This document shows, in pieces, positions 17,821 to 27,118 of a stretch of DNA of 43,970 nucleotides; the first letter of the stretch is position 1; every line of letters starts with the position of its first letter. The position numbers and the translations under genes were made by a program. The DNA is from Pseudoalteromonas phenolica (GTDB taxonomy: Bacteria > Pseudomonadota > Gammaproteobacteria > Enterobacterales > Alteromonadaceae), in NCBI RefSeq assembly GCF_005886345.1, contig NZ_PNEC01000011.1:1-43970 (forward strand), given 5' to 3'. The notes beneath the pieces were generated by a model. It saw only the letters and a program-made list of their open reading frames with translations, was not told where the DNA came from and made no database searches.

Positions 17821-17892
17821 CCGCCCGAAAATAGCGAAAGCGTGCAGCTATTTTAGGCTCGAACGCGAGACAAAGGACGTCGAGCCGGGCGG
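17821..17892. repeat. GC-rich element able to form a three-way junction
   Basis: An outer stem CCGCCCG (17821-17827) / CGGGCGG (17886-17892) encloses two hairpins: AAAATAGC (17828-17835) / GCTATTTT (17847-17854), and GGCTCGA (17856-17862) / TCGAGCC (17880-17886, sharing one C with the outer stem). The flank TTCATGGATGAA (17896-17907) is a further small dyad. The element sits between the two gor 3' ends, is much richer in GC than its surroundings and codes for nothing evident. It looks like a small mobile or structured intergenic element; I cannot name the family. Confidence 0.65.
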
Positions 17893-17920
17893 TGCTTCAT
17901 GGATGAATGATTGGTAGTGC

Positions 17921-19279
17921 CTATCTCATGGTAACAAATTCTTCAGAACCCGTTGGATGTATCGCCACTACAGAATCAAAGTCTGTTTTAGTTGCGCCCA
18001 TCTTCATTGCCACAGCAAAACCTTGGATCATTTCATCAACCGCAAAACCAATACCGTGTAAACCAACGATTTTCTCGTCTTCGCCCACACAAACTAGTTT
18101 CATTTTGCAAGGTTGGCGGTGTTGCGTCACAGCGGTATACATAGCCGCAAACGTAGAAGTGTACACTTTCACTTTTTCTTCACCGTACTGTGCGATCGCT
18201 TGCGGTTCGGTTAAGCCAATTGTACCGATTGGCGGGTGGCTAAATACCACTGTTGGTACTAAGTCATAATCCATTTTGGCATTAGGCAATTCTGGGTTAA
18301 ATAGACGCTCAGCCAGCATACGACCTGCTTTTACTGCCACTGGCGTCAGTTCAATACCGCCTTCCATAATGTCTCCCAGAGCATAGATCCCCGGTACTGA
18401 GGTGTTTTGGTATTCATCTGTTTTAATAAAACCACGCTCATTGGTTTCAACATCAGTCGCTTGTAGATTGATTAAATCAGTCACTGGCTCGCGTCCAATC
18501 GCCCAAATGACTTGATCAACTGTATGCGTGTCACCATTTTCTAAATGTAAGGTCACGGAGCCGTCGGCTTCTTTTGTCAGCGCTTTAGGTGTGGCATTGG
18601 TGTGAAGTGTTGGACCTTCTTTTTCCATCACTTCTGCCAGTGTTTCAACTACTAAAGGATCGAAGCTACGAAGTGGTGCATGTTTACGAACAAATAAATG
18701 TGTCTCAGTACCAAGACTATTTAGAACACCAGCAAGTTCAACTGCAATGTAACCTGCACCAATTACTGCAACACGACGTGGTTGCTCATCTAATTCGAAA
18801 AAGCCGTTTGAGTCGATACCATATTCTGCGCCTGGAATGTTCGGAACAGAAGGGCGACCACCTACCGCGATAGAAATATGATCAGCCGTATAGTGCTCGC
18901 CATTCACTTCGATGGTTTTATTATCAACGAATTTAGCAAAGCCATTGATCACGGTGACGCCATTTTTTGCTAAATAACCTTCGTAACCTTTATGAATACG
19001 GCCAATATAGGCTTCGCGGCTTTCTACTAACTTAGCCCAATCGAAGTTTTTAAGTTCAACATCAAAGCCATAGTCAGGTGCGTAAAGCTTAATTGCTTCA
19101 GCGACTTGTGCGCCGTGCCACATCACTTTCTTTGGTACACAACCGACGTTTACACAAGTGCCGCCCATGTGTTTAGCTTCAATTAAAGCGACTTTTGCGC
19201 CACGCATTGCCGCACGGTTAGCCGATGCAATACCACCGCTACCACCACCAATGGCAATATAATCAAAATGTTGAGCCAT
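17921..19279 (-). CDS. gor: Glutathione-disulfide reductase
   Basis: Gor reduces glutathione disulfide with NADPH and keeps the cytoplasm reduced. The 452-residue flavoprotein has the N-terminal FAD motif [14 protein letters not shown] (11-24), redox-active disulfide [13 protein letters not shown] (Cys42, Cys47), NADPH-binding [13 protein letters not shown] with VRKHAPLR, whose Arg residues are expected to bind the 2'-phosphate, the second FAD motif VPGIYALGD, and the dimer-interface catalytic HPTGSEE (His441, Glu446). AAGGAG lies just before the ATG. It is divergent from prlC with a 177-base gap. Related disulfide reductases exist, but the combination of motifs and length fits Gor. A diverged copy of its last codons lies 140 bases downstream. 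Confidence 0.97.
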   Translation of the reverse strand: MAQHFDYIAIGGGSGGIASANRAAMRGAKVALIEAKHMGGTCVNVGCVPKKVMWHGAQVAEAIKLYAPDYGFDVELKNFDWAKLVESREAYIGRIHKGYEGYLAKNGVTVINGFAKFVDNKTIEVNGEHYTADHISIAVGGRPSVPNIPGAEYGIDSNGFFELDEQPRRVAVIGAGYIAVELAGVLNSLGTETHLFVRKHAPLRSFDPLVVETLAEVMEKEGPTLHTNATPKALTKEADGSVTLHLENGDTHTVDQVIWAIGREPVTDLINLQATDVETNERGFIKTDEYQNTSVPGIYALGDIMEGGIELTPVAVKAGRMLAERLFNPELPNAKMDYDLVPTVVFSHPPIGTIGLTEPQAIAQYGEEKVKVYTSTFAAMYTAVTQHRQPCKMKLVCVGEDEKIVGLHGIGFAVDEMIQGFAVAMKMGATKTDFDSVVAIHPTGSEEFVTMR

Positions 19280-19456
19280 AAAAACTCCTTAAAAATTGGT
19301 TTTATGTTCTAAGCTTTCTGTAATAGAAAGGCGAAGTATCAAGAATATTTCAGTCTAACTTGTAATTGCGGCATTTGCCCCAATTTCAATGCTAATACGG
19401 TAAATATATGACGAAAGCGCATATTTTATAAGAACAGATTAAAGGAAAGAATATAT

Positions 19457-21493
19457 ATGAGTAACCCACTGATCGGCCTTGAAGGTTTACCGCCATTTTC
19501 GACAATTCAGCCAGCGCATGTAGTGCCAGCTCTTAAAGCAGCAATTGAACATTGTCGTAAAACCATCGACGAAGTATTGGCAAAGCAAGCATTTACTTGG
19601 CAAGGGCTGGTGGTGCCACTAGAAGAGGCGGATGATAAGCTTTCTCGTATGTGGTCGCCAGTATCACACATGCACTCAGTGGTTAACTCTGAAGATTTAC
19701 GTAAAGCCTATGATGAGTGCTTACCGCTTATTTCAGAATACTCAACCTATGTGGGTCAACACCAAGGTTTATATGAAGCCTATAAAGCATTAAAAGACGC
19801 AGAAGAATTTGCATCATTGAGCATTGCGCAACAAACCTCAATCGACAATGCATTACGCGATTTCACCTTGTCGGGCATTGCATTAGATAGCGACAAGCAA
19901 AAGCGTTATGGCGAAATTTCAGCACGCCTATCAGAGCTTGCTGCAAAGTTTGGTAATAATGTGATGGATGCCACGCAAGCATGGCAAAAACATATTACAG
20001 AAGAAAGCGAGCTCGCGGGCTTGCCTGAGTCGGCAATTGCGTTAGCGGCGCATACAGCGCAAAGCAAAGAACTTGAAGGCTGGGTGTTTACTTTAGATAT
20101 TCCGTCTTACCTGCCAGTAATGACTTATGCTGATAACCGTGAGTTACGTGAAGAAATGTATCGTGCATTTTGTACACGCGCTTCTGAGCAAGGCCCAAAT
20201 GCCGGAGAGTTTGATAACTCGGAGGTTATGGCTGAGGAACTAAAATTACGTCATGAATTAGCACAGTTGCTAGGTTTTGACAGCTTTGCAGATAAATCAT
20301 TAGCAACAAAAATGGCTGAAAGCCCAGCGCAGGTTTTTGAGTTCTTAAATGATTTAGCCGCTAAGTCTAAACCACAAGCCGAGCAAGAGCTAAAAGAGCT
20401 GCAAGCATTTGCTGAGTCTGAATATCAAATGACTGACTTACAAGCATGGGATTACGGTTACTTTGGTGAGAAGTTAAAGCAAGCTAAATATGCAATTTCA
20501 GACGAGCAGTTACGTCCTTACTTCCCGGCAGATACTGTATTAAAAGGCTTATTCACCACAGTAAATAAGCTATTTGGTATTAAAGTAACAGAGCTTTCAG
20601 ATTTCGACACTTATCATGAAGATGTTCGTTTTTTTGCTGTGCACGATAAAAACGATGAACTTCGTGGTCACTTCTATCTAGATTTGTATGCGCGTGAGCA
20701 CAAACGCGGTGGCGCGTGGATGGATGACTGTATGGGTCGTAAAATTCGCGCCAATGGCGAGCTTCAAACACCTGTGGCGTATTTAGTGTGTAACTTCAAT
20801 AAAGCGGTAGGCGACAAACCAGCTCTCTTTACACACAATGAAGTTACCACATTGTTCCATGAGTTCGGCCATGGCATTCACCATATGTTGACGCAAATAG
20901 ACGCTTCAGCGGTGGCAGGTATCAATGGTGTGGCGTGGGATGCAGTTGAGCTACCGAGTCAGTTTTTGGAAAACTGGTGCTACGAAGAAGAAGCGCTGAG
21001 CTTTATCTCGGGTCACTTTGAAACCGGTGAGCCACTGCCTAAAGAATTACTTGATAAACTATTGGCTGCGAAAAACTTCCAGTCGGCCATGCAGATGCTG
21101 CGTCAATTAGAGTTCAGTTTATTCGACTTCCATATTCATGCTGATTATAAGGCCGAAGAAGGTTGTCAAATTCAGTCTACTTTAAATGAAGTTCGTAAAC
21201 GTACAGCCGTCGTAAAAGCCCCTGAGTTTAACCGTTTCCAACATGGCTTTAGTCATATTTTTGCAGGTGGCTATAGCGCGGGTTATTACTCTTACAAATG
21301 GGCAGAAGTTTTATCGGCTGATGCATTTTCTCGTTTTGAAGAAGAGGGGGTATTTAACCCGCAGACTGGACAAGACTTTATGCAAAATATACTGGAAAAA
21401 GGCGGCTCAGAAGCCCCGATGACATTGTTTAAACGTTTCAGAGGTCGCGAGCCGCAAGTAGATGCATTGCTTCGGCATAGTGGTATTGCCTAA
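19457..21493 (+). CDS. prlC: Oligopeptidase A
   Basis: PrlC is a cytoplasmic zinc metallopeptidase of family M3 that degrades signal peptides and other oligopeptides. The 678-residue length matches E. coli (680). The zinc site HEFGH is at residues 468-472, within TLFHEFGHGIHHML, and the third ligand is the Glu in DAVELPSQFLENW (about 498). Other M3 signatures are GHFYLDLYAREHKRGGAW, FHIHADY, FSHIFAGGYSAGYYSYKWAE and FRGREPQVDALLRHSGI. In E. coli rsmJ follows prlC directly; here a response-regulator gene lies between them. A bidirectional-looking terminator follows. Confidence 0.97.
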   Translation: MSNPLIGLEGLPPFSTIQPAHVVPALKAAIEHCRKTIDEVLAKQAFTWQGLVVPLEEADDKLSRMWSPVSHMHSVVNSEDLRKAYDECLPLISEYSTYVGQHQGLYEAYKALKDAEEFASLSIAQQTSIDNALRDFTLSGIALDSDKQKRYGEISARLSELAAKFGNNVMDATQAWQKHITEESELAGLPESAIALAAHTAQSKELEGWVFTLDIPSYLPVMTYADNRELREEMYRAFCTRASEQGPNAGEFDNSEVMAEELKLRHELAQLLGFDSFADKSLATKMAESPAQVFEFLNDLAAKSKPQAEQELKELQAFAESEYQMTDLQAWDYGYFGEKLKQAKYAISDEQLRPYFPADTVLKGLFTTVNKLFGIKVTELSDFDTYHEDVRFFAVHDKNDELRGHFYLDLYAREHKRGGAWMDDCMGRKIRANGELQTPVAYLVCNFNKAVGDKPALFTHNEVTTLFHEFGHGIHHMLTQIDASAVAGINGVAWDAVELPSQFLENWCYEEEALSFISGHFETGEPLPKELLDKLLAAKNFQSAMQMLRQLEFSLFDFHIHADYKAEEGCQIQSTLNEVRKRTAVVKAPEFNRFQHGFSHIFAGGYSAGYYSYKWAEVLSADAFSRFEEEGVFNPQTGQDFMQNILEKGGSEAPMTLFKRFRGREPQVDALLRHSGIA

Positions 21494-21524
21494 TAAATGC
21501 ACAGAGTGTGTTTTAGTTTAAAAA

Positions 21525-21557
21525 ATAAAAGCGTTCAGGGGCGCTTTTATGCTTTTT
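21525..21557. terminator. Rho-independent terminator after prlC
   Basis: A nine-pair stem ATAAAAGCG (21525-21533) / CGCTTTTAT (21542-21550) with an eight-base loop is followed by GCTTTTT and preceded by AAAAA, so it could work in both directions. It begins 32 bases after the prlC stop. Confidence 0.85.
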
Positions 21558-21621
21558 AGGGTTCGCAAAATCGTCATCACCAGCTATGCTATTTAAGATA
21601 TGATTTATGAAGAGAAATGGT

Positions 21622-22782
21622 ATGAGCAGATTAGTGCTGGCTATTGATGACGACAAATTAGTGCATAAAATCATCGAAGATGCGTTAGCTCAAAGCTGTA
21701 AACTTATACATGCAAAAAATGGTGATGAAGGTTTACGTTTAGCCCTTAAGTATCATCCCGATATTATTTTACTTGATGTAGAAATGCCTGGTTTAAACGG
21801 CTTTGAAGTGTGCGAAAAACTAAAAAAATCCCCTGATACACTCGAGATACCTGTGATGTTTTTGTCGTCTCGTAAAGATATTTCTGAGCGAATGCGTGGC
21901 TATAATTCTGGCGCATCGGATTACATTATTAAGCCTTTCAATAGAGAAGAATTACTCGCTAGAATTAATGTACTTGATGATTACCGTCAAACATCGCAGC
22001 GCTTAAAAAAAGACATAGAACAAGCGCAGATAACGGCTGAGATAGCTATGACAGACTCGGGCGATATGGGCCGTATTATGCGTTATGTGGGTCAATCTTA
22101 TCATGCTCACGATTTCGATACATTGTCTGAATTCTTTTTCGAGTTTTTTATCCCACTGCAACTTGAGGTAGCTGTAGCATTTTGGCACCAACAAGGCGAA
22201 GTTTATAAATCAGCCGAAGGGATCATTCAGCCTATCGAGCAAGAGCTTTTAGAACAAAATCGAACAGGTAATCGTTTTGTAGACTTTGGTTGTCGTACCA
22301 TTATTAATTACCCAAAGGTTTCTCTGTTAATTAAAAATATGCCTACAGATGATCCCGGGTTATATGGTCGCTATAAAGATTTACTGCCTCATATTTTAGA
22401 AGCTACTAATTCTAAAATTCAAGACATGGAAGATAGTGAGCAAGCTCTTAATCAAGTTGGGCTTATCGGTCAAGTGTGTGATGACATTGCACAACAATTA
22501 GTATATCTAGATATGCATCATAATTCGCAATCAGAAAATCTAAAATCGCTAATAGAGCAAGCGACTGAGAGGCCTGAAAGTTTAGCTAATATTACCAATA
22601 CTGAGCAACTATCAGAGTTTTACCAACACTTTGGCTTTTTAAATGAAGAGCTAGGACAAGTGAAGCAAAAGCTGTCGATTATCACTGATACTCGTGAAGC
22701 ATTGCATATGAGTCTTAATAAGCTTAGTCAGCCTTGGAGTGAAGACCAAGTACCCTCTCAAGATGATATTGAGCTGTTTTAA
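21622..22782 (+). CDS. Orphan response regulator with uncharacterised C-terminal domain
   Basis: The first 120 residues are a CheY-like receiver: acidic pair Asp9/Asp10, phosphoacceptor Asp52 (ILLDVEMPG), Ser82 and Lys104 (YIIKPF). The remaining ~265 residues form no output domain I can name. They open with ITAEIAMTDSGDMGRIMRYV and end in a helical region; there is no helix-turn-helix, GGDEF, EAL or HD-GYP motif, so it may act by protein contacts. No histidine kinase is adjacent, although a chemoreceptor gene lies two genes downstream. I chose the ATG at 21622 because GAG lies seven bases before it and MSRLVLAIDDD is a usual receiver start; ATG 21607 would add five residues. Confidence 0.85.
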   Translation: MSRLVLAIDDDKLVHKIIEDALAQSCKLIHAKNGDEGLRLALKYHPDIILLDVEMPGLNGFEVCEKLKKSPDTLEIPVMFLSSRKDISERMRGYNSGASDYIIKPFNREELLARINVLDDYRQTSQRLKKDIEQAQITAEIAMTDSGDMGRIMRYVGQSYHAHDFDTLSEFFFEFFIPLQLEVAVAFWHQQGEVYKSAEGIIQPIEQELLEQNRTGNRFVDFGCRTIINYPKVSLLIKNMPTDDPGLYGRYKDLLPHILEATNSKIQDMEDSEQALNQVGLIGQVCDDIAQQLVYLDMHHNSQSENLKSLIEQATERPESLANITNTEQLSEFYQHFGFLNEELGQVKQKLSIITDTREALHMSLNKLSQPWSEDQVPSQDDIELF

Positions 22783-22814
22783 CTTCTATTCTCTTAATTA
22801 AGTATTATTGAGGA

Positions 22815-22845
22815 TTGGTATAAATAAGCGTTTCGACGTTATAAT
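22815..22845 (+). promoter_or_regulatory. Possible sigma70 promoter of rsmJ
   Basis: A perfect TATAAT is at 22840-22845, with TTGGTA (22815-22820) upstream at a 19-base spacing, longer than ideal. It lies 30 bases before the proposed rsmJ start, after the preceding stop, and there is no terminator between the genes. So rsmJ may have both its own promoter and read-through. Confidence 0.4.
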
Positions 22846-22874
22846 GGGCAAGCTGTTTTATAAGGAGTTTGCCC

Positions 22875-23654
22875 TTGCTAATCCACACCCCCTATCCTGA
22901 AAATCGCCCTTACCTTGATGAAATAGAAAAACGCTTTGAATTGGCCAAATGGGCAGAGCAGTGTAATGGCGACGATGTGCCAAATAAAGCCTTATTTAAG
23001 TTACAGTTTGATGAGCATGGACTACAACTATTTAAAAGTGATGAACCAAAGCTAGGTGCAATCAGAGTCGACTTTGTTACTGGAGCGAGTGCACATCGCC
23101 GTAAATTCGGCGGTGGCAAGGGTCAGGCAATCGCAAAAGCAGTGGGTTTAAATAAAGGTGCGACACCGCATGTACTTGATGCCACTGCAGGTTTAGGTCG
23201 AGATGCCTTTGTATTAGCAGCTCTCGGTTGCAAAGTAACCATGCATGAGCGTCATCCTGTGGTTGCTGCATTACTCTATGATGGCCTTCAGCGTGCTTAT
23301 CAAGATACTGAAATAGGTGAGTGGATGAAGGCGCAAGTGGGTATGGCGTTTGGTTCTAGTCACGACCTTTTGAATAGTACTGAGGTTGAACCAGATGTGG
23401 TGTATCTTGACCCTATGTTTCCACATCGTGAAAAGTCGGCACTGGTGAAAAAAGAAATGCGCGTGTTCCAATCTTTAGTGGGAGACGATCATGATGCAGA
23501 TGCTTTATTATCCTTTGCAATGCAATTGGCGAGTAAACGCGTTGCAGTAAAACGTCCTGACTACGCGCCCTTCCTTGACGAGCAAAAGCCGAGTATGCAA
23601 ATCACCACCAAGAAAAACCGTTTCGATGTCTATGTTAAAGCTGCGATGAAATAA
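22875..23654 (+). CDS. rsmJ: 16S rRNA (guanine-1516-N2)-methyltransferase RsmJ
   Basis: RsmJ (formerly YhiQ) methylates N2 of G1516 in 16S rRNA with S-adenosylmethionine. Diagnostic stretches are [38 protein letters not shown], the SAM-binding [31 protein letters not shown], and [20 protein letters not shown] followed by MRVFQSLVG. The protein is about 259 aa, slightly longer than E. coli's because of an N-terminal extension. I placed the start at TTG 22875, seven bases after AAGGAG; an in-frame TTG at 22869 is too close to that site. In E. coli the gene is the neighbour of prlC, a linkage nearly kept here. Confidence 0.96.
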   Translation: MLIHTPYPENRPYLDEIEKRFELAKWAEQCNGDDVPNKALFKLQFDEHGLQLFKSDEPKLGAIRVDFVTGASAHRRKFGGGKGQAIAKAVGLNKGATPHVLDATAGLGRDAFVLAALGCKVTMHERHPVVAALLYDGLQRAYQDTEIGEWMKAQVGMAFGSSHDLLNSTEVEPDVVYLDPMFPHREKSALVKKEMRVFQSLVGDDHDADALLSFAMQLASKRVAVKRPDYAPFLDEQKPSMQITTKKNRFDVYVKAAMK

Positions 23655-23732
23655 AGTAGATGTTGACCTTAAAATAGGTAGAAAGTATGTTTTTAACTCA
23701 AATTGCATTTTGAGTGAGCAAGTTACATCAAA

Positions 23733-23750
23733 CTGTCATAAAAGTTTAAT
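23733..23750 (+). promoter_or_regulatory. Pho-box-like sequence upstream of the chemoreceptor gene
   Basis: CTGTCAT (23733-23739), a perfect half-site of the PhoB box, is followed after the spacer AAAA by GTTTAAT (23744-23750), which matches the half-site at four of seven positions. The layout (7-4-7) is that of a PhoB site, and it lies 36 bases before the ATG at 23786. If real it would make this receptor phosphate-regulated. Only one half is convincing. Confidence 0.35.
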
Positions 23751-23785
23751 ACGCTAGCGCCGAATTTAGGGACCAAGGGGGTTGT

Positions 23786-25711
23786 ATGCGTGTTTCTGTT
23801 TTTACTAGATGGTTAGCAGTTTTGCTTACTTCAGCAAGTTTATTTTTAGCTGGTGTATTGTTTTGGGCGTCAAATTTATTAAATAACTTAGACCAGCAGA
23901 ATGCCGGATATAACCAACTTAAAAACACCGTACTGGTGGAACTCTCGGGTAGTGTCGAAGGTTATCTTAGTAGTGGTGACAGTCAGTATTTAACTGAATC
24001 TTCAGACATTATCAAAAAACTTAAACAAGCATACATCGGTCAATTACCTGATGAACTTGCTGCGACGATGAGCAATAAGCTGGATGCATTGGATGCTGAT
24101 ATTAACGGAAAGTATCGTGCGATAGGTAAATTATCTGGTAACGAAATGGCGCTATTAGATAATGCGTTAAGACAAATGAGTGGTTCAGCTTCTTCTTTAA
24201 TAAGTTATGCGTCGAAAGCCAATGACAGCCCTGTCAAAAAACAATATTACGCGTTAGCGTCTGACTATTTTCAAGCAGTAAACCAACTGAGTATTTTTAC
24301 TTATCACTTATCAATCAATCCTGATGCAAATACACAAACGAGTTTACAAAATACTATTACAACCTTGCAGACGGTTGCCAATAAAATTGACCGCTTAGAT
24401 AACTTAGGGGTTATGAGCGAAGTCGATGAAGATGCATTGTTTTTTGGCGAAGAAGCAGAAGACTTAGCTGATGAAATCAAATCAGAGCTTTCAAGTTGGG
24501 CGAATCGTTTTGGTAAAGACGTGCAAAATACTTTTGCGCAATCACATTCTCGCCAAGTTGGTATAAAAGCACTTCGTGCCGATATTCAAACCATCATTGA
24601 TATTGTGCTATCGGCTGAAAATGATCTAAGAGCCAGCCAAGATGAATTGAAAATGCAAGTTTTGTTGTTATTCAGTGTGGCCATTGGTTTATTAATCTTG
24701 TTGGCAGCAGGCGTTTATTTCGTTCAGTTAAGCCAAGTGCTTAATCCTCTAAGACAACTCAGAGATGGTTTTGCTGATTTAATTAACTCGAATGAAATGA
24801 AGCAAATTCATAGTAAAAACCCTGATACGGAAGTGGGTGAGATAGCCGGTTACTTTAATCAGCTCATTCAGCGCCAACAACTAGAAGCGCAAGAGCGCCA
24901 AGAAATGCTGACATTAGTAAATGAGTTTATGGCCCAGATGAGCGAAAGCCTGTCACAGATCAGTCAGCAATCTGAGAACACTTATAATCAAGTCGAGCAA
25001 ACTCAGGGATTACTACACAATATTAGAGATTTGGGCGAGCAAGCCAACGATATTAACACCCAGGTATCTGATAATGCCAATAGTACCTTTGAAGCCATGT
25101 CACACAGTGTGCAATTTGCCGATGCCATGCTTGAAGCGAGCTCTTCAACAGAGCAGCGTGTAGAGCAAGGGCAAGATAGCTTAAATGAATTATTAAAGGG
25201 TGTTTCAGACGTAGGCACAGTGGTTGAAATGATCCGTACCATTGCGGAGCAAACTAATTTATTAGCACTAAATGCAGCCATAGAGTCGGCGCGAGCGGGT
25301 GAGCATGGCCGTGGGTTTGCCGTTGTTGCCGATGAAGTGAGAAAGCTTGCGCAACAAACGCAAGATTCATTGTCTGACATTCATCAGCAGTTAAACACCT
25401 TGGGTGAAAACTCTAAGAAAGTATCTGAACAAATGGGCGCGTTATCACAAGATGCGCAAGCGCAGACTGAACATGCGCAAGAGTTAAAACGTAATTCTGA
25501 AGGGGTTGCAGAAAGTGCTCAGACAGCGAATCAAGTTGCAAGTCATGCCATGGAACTTGCTCAACAGCAAAGTGGTTTGGTGGATGATTTCAGTCAAGCT
25601 ATGTTAAGTATGAAAGATCAAGTAAATAGTTCTAGCCAGCAAGTGAGTGAGATCCAGTCGAAGTTACAGCAGCAAATGCTACAAGTGAGGCAAAGTCTCG
25701 GTTTGTCATAA
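23786..25711 (+). CDS. Methyl-accepting chemotaxis protein
   Basis: This 641-residue transmembrane chemoreceptor senses a ligand outside the inner membrane and controls CheA. TM1 is about residues 7-31. A ~255-residue periplasmic, helix-rich sensor without an evident PAS/Cache motif follows. TM2 is about 290-313 ([20 protein letters not shown]), then a HAMP-like linker ([15 protein letters not shown]) and a long Gln/Ser/Glu-rich coiled coil. The universally conserved hairpin tip is present near 480-525 ([38 protein letters not shown]). There is no NWETF-type CheR pentapeptide at the end (..RQSLGLS). AAGGGGG precedes the ATG. The ligand is unknown; a Pho-box-like site upstream hints at phosphate. 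Confidence 0.94.
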   Translation: MRVSVFTRWLAVLLTSASLFLAGVLFWASNLLNNLDQQNAGYNQLKNTVLVELSGSVEGYLSSGDSQYLTESSDIIKKLKQAYIGQLPDELAATMSNKLDALDADINGKYRAIGKLSGNEMALLDNALRQMSGSASSLISYASKANDSPVKKQYYALASDYFQAVNQLSIFTYHLSINPDANTQTSLQNTITTLQTVANKIDRLDNLGVMSEVDEDALFFGEEAEDLADEIKSELSSWANRFGKDVQNTFAQSHSRQVGIKALRADIQTIIDIVLSAENDLRASQDELKMQVLLLFSVAIGLLILLAAGVYFVQLSQVLNPLRQLRDGFADLINSNEMKQIHSKNPDTEVGEIAGYFNQLIQRQQLEAQERQEMLTLVNEFMAQMSESLSQISQQSENTYNQVEQTQGLLHNIRDLGEQANDINTQVSDNANSTFEAMSHSVQFADAMLEASSSTEQRVEQGQDSLNELLKGVSDVGTVVEMIRTIAEQTNLLALNAAIESARAGEHGRGFAVVADEVRKLAQQTQDSLSDIHQQLNTLGENSKKVSEQMGALSQDAQAQTEHAQELKRNSEGVAESAQTANQVASHAMELAQQQSGLVDDFSQAMLSMKDQVNSSSQQVSEIQSKLQQQMLQVRQSLGLS

Positions 25712-25734
25712 AAAAGCGCGATATAAAATCGCGC
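25710..25734 (-). terminator. Terminator hairpin facing the minus strand
   Basis: A seven-pair stem GCGCGAT (25716-25722) / ATCGCGC (25728-25734) encloses ATAAA. On the minus strand it runs into TTTTTT, formed by the chemoreceptor stop codon and the bases after it. It should stop transcripts arriving from the minus-strand operon at 26-32 kb before they run antisense into the chemoreceptor gene. On the plus strand it lacks a T tract. Confidence 0.7.
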
Positions 25735-25752
25735 CTACAATCTGGCTGTGTG

Positions 25753-26099
25753 GTAGGTCAGGGCTTTAGTCCGACAAAAGCAGCTCAGAGCAAAACCCTT
25801 GTCGCCATAAATGACGACCTACATGTACATATTAATTTGACCTGTAGGTCGTGGCTTTAGTCCGACAAAAGCTGCTCAGAGCAAAAAATTCTGTCGCCAT
25901 AAATGACGACCTACATGGTACATATTAATTTGATCTGTAGGTCGTGGCTTTAGCCCGACAAAATCAGTTCAGAGCAAAACCCTTGTCGCCATAAATGACG
26001 ACCTACATGGTACATATTAATTTGATCTAGAGGTCGTGGCTTTAGCTCGATAAAAGTGGCTCAGAGCAAAAAAATTCTGTCGCCATAAATGACGACCTA
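25753..26099. repeat. Four tandem ~92-bp hairpin units in an A-B-A-B order
   Basis: Units start at 25753, 25844, 25937 and 26029; the last is truncated. Each begins GTAGGTCGTGGCTTTAG (variants in units 1 and 4), ends ATGACGACCTAC, and is joined to the next by ATGGTACATATTAATTTGA. The outer arms GTAGGTCGT/ACGACCTAC and inner arms CGACA/TGTCG pair, with GCTCAGAGC at the tip, so each unit folds into one long interrupted hairpin. Units 1 and 3 share GCAAAACCCTTGTCGCC, while 2 and 4 share AAAATTCTGTCGCC, which points to duplication of a two-unit block. The last arm overlaps the TAG stop of the gene at 26097. The array fills the 385-base gap and has no open frame of note. Confidence 0.92.
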
Positions 26100-27113
26100 G
26101 ACTAACTGCACTTTATTCAGCATCACTCCAGATTTTTGCATGGTCTTTTCTATTTGCTCAATGGTCATAGGGTCACGACTCACGCCAGATTGAAACCAAT
26201 TAAGCGTTTGCGCGCTATGTCTGAGTTTAGGCGTGTTATTCAATACACTATGCAAGTAGTTTTCAGCGAATAATTGATGGCTTGTAATATCATTTGAGAT
26301 AGCCAGCATACCCGGATGAACATGATGCATGTGTACACCTGATTCCGGAGAATGCGCAATAAATCGAGAGGCATTGTAAGCGAGTAAACGTACCTTATTT
26401 GAGATGGTTTCTTGTATGTCGCGCATCGCAAATAAGTCATCAAGCCGATTACGATATTTCTCTAAAGACTGTGCTTCAAATAAAACGTTAGCTAATCCAT
26501 TTTGCGGGGAATGTATCAATCCTTCTTTATCAGTAAGCTGATCTAAAAATAGAATATGATCGGCTTGCCTTGCCTGCGCCAGTACTTTCACATCTGGTAA
26601 CGCTTTGGGCATAGTCAGAGTCGACCAGTTACTATTATTAGCAACATTCACAAGTTGCGCCTTATGAAACTGCTTATCTGTTTGAGGGTCTGCAATCGCT
26701 TTAAGCAATGGTGAATTACTCGCTAGCCCCTCTGGCGCAAAATAGGCAATAGTAATATGATTTCTGTTGATGCCTTTTGATTGTAAGCGTGTCAAACAAG
26801 CGCTTACTAATTTATGATCAACACTATAGGGGAATGCTTTTTCGCTCACTTGCCCTAAGATAATGAGTACTTTATCTGTTTCAGATTGTTTGAAATTAAG
26901 TGCATCCGTTAACTGGTTGAAGAGCATATTGGTTTGTGCTTGCTCCAATAGCCCTGCATTTTTTAATTGTGCGGTGGCAACCCCGCCATTGTGATTGTTA
27001 AACACGTTGTCGAGTGCAAAGCTGGGCATACTGCTGGCTAACAATCCCATTCCTGCACCGGTGCCTTTTAAGAAAGCACGTCTTGATAGTCCTTTGTTAT
27101 TTGATGGTTCCAT
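26097..27113 (-). CDS. Tat-exported protein, DUF362-like
   Basis: The 338-residue protein has a twin-arginine signal (Ser10-Arg11-Arg12-Ala-Phe-Leu-Lys16, then GTGAGMGLLASSMPSFA), so it should be folded in the cytoplasm and exported by Tat, probably with a bound cofactor or partner. The body weakly resembles DUF362: LVSACLTRLQSKGINRNHITI, ARQADHILFLDQL, GLANVLFEA, and especially HMHHVHPGMLAISNDITSHQ, where a DUF362 protein has its C-terminal motif. His residues at HMHHVH could bind metal. It starts five bases after the upstream gene's stop and shares its Tat architecture, so it is translationally coupled. Its TAG stop lies inside the hairpin array. The exact function is unknown. Confidence 0.75.
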   Translation of the reverse strand: MEPSNNKGLSRRAFLKGTGAGMGLLASSMPSFALDNVFNNHNGGVATAQLKNAGLLEQAQTNMLFNQLTDALNFKQSETDKVLIILGQVSEKAFPYSVDHKLVSACLTRLQSKGINRNHITIAYFAPEGLASNSPLLKAIADPQTDKQFHKAQLVNVANNSNWSTLTMPKALPDVKVLAQARQADHILFLDQLTDKEGLIHSPQNGLANVLFEAQSLEKYRNRLDDLFAMRDIQETISNKVRLLAYNASRFIAHSPESGVHMHHVHPGMLAISNDITSHQLFAENYLHSVLNNTPKLRHSAQTLNWFQSGVSRDPMTIEQIEKTMQKSGVMLNKVQLV

Positions 27114-27118
27114 AATAT

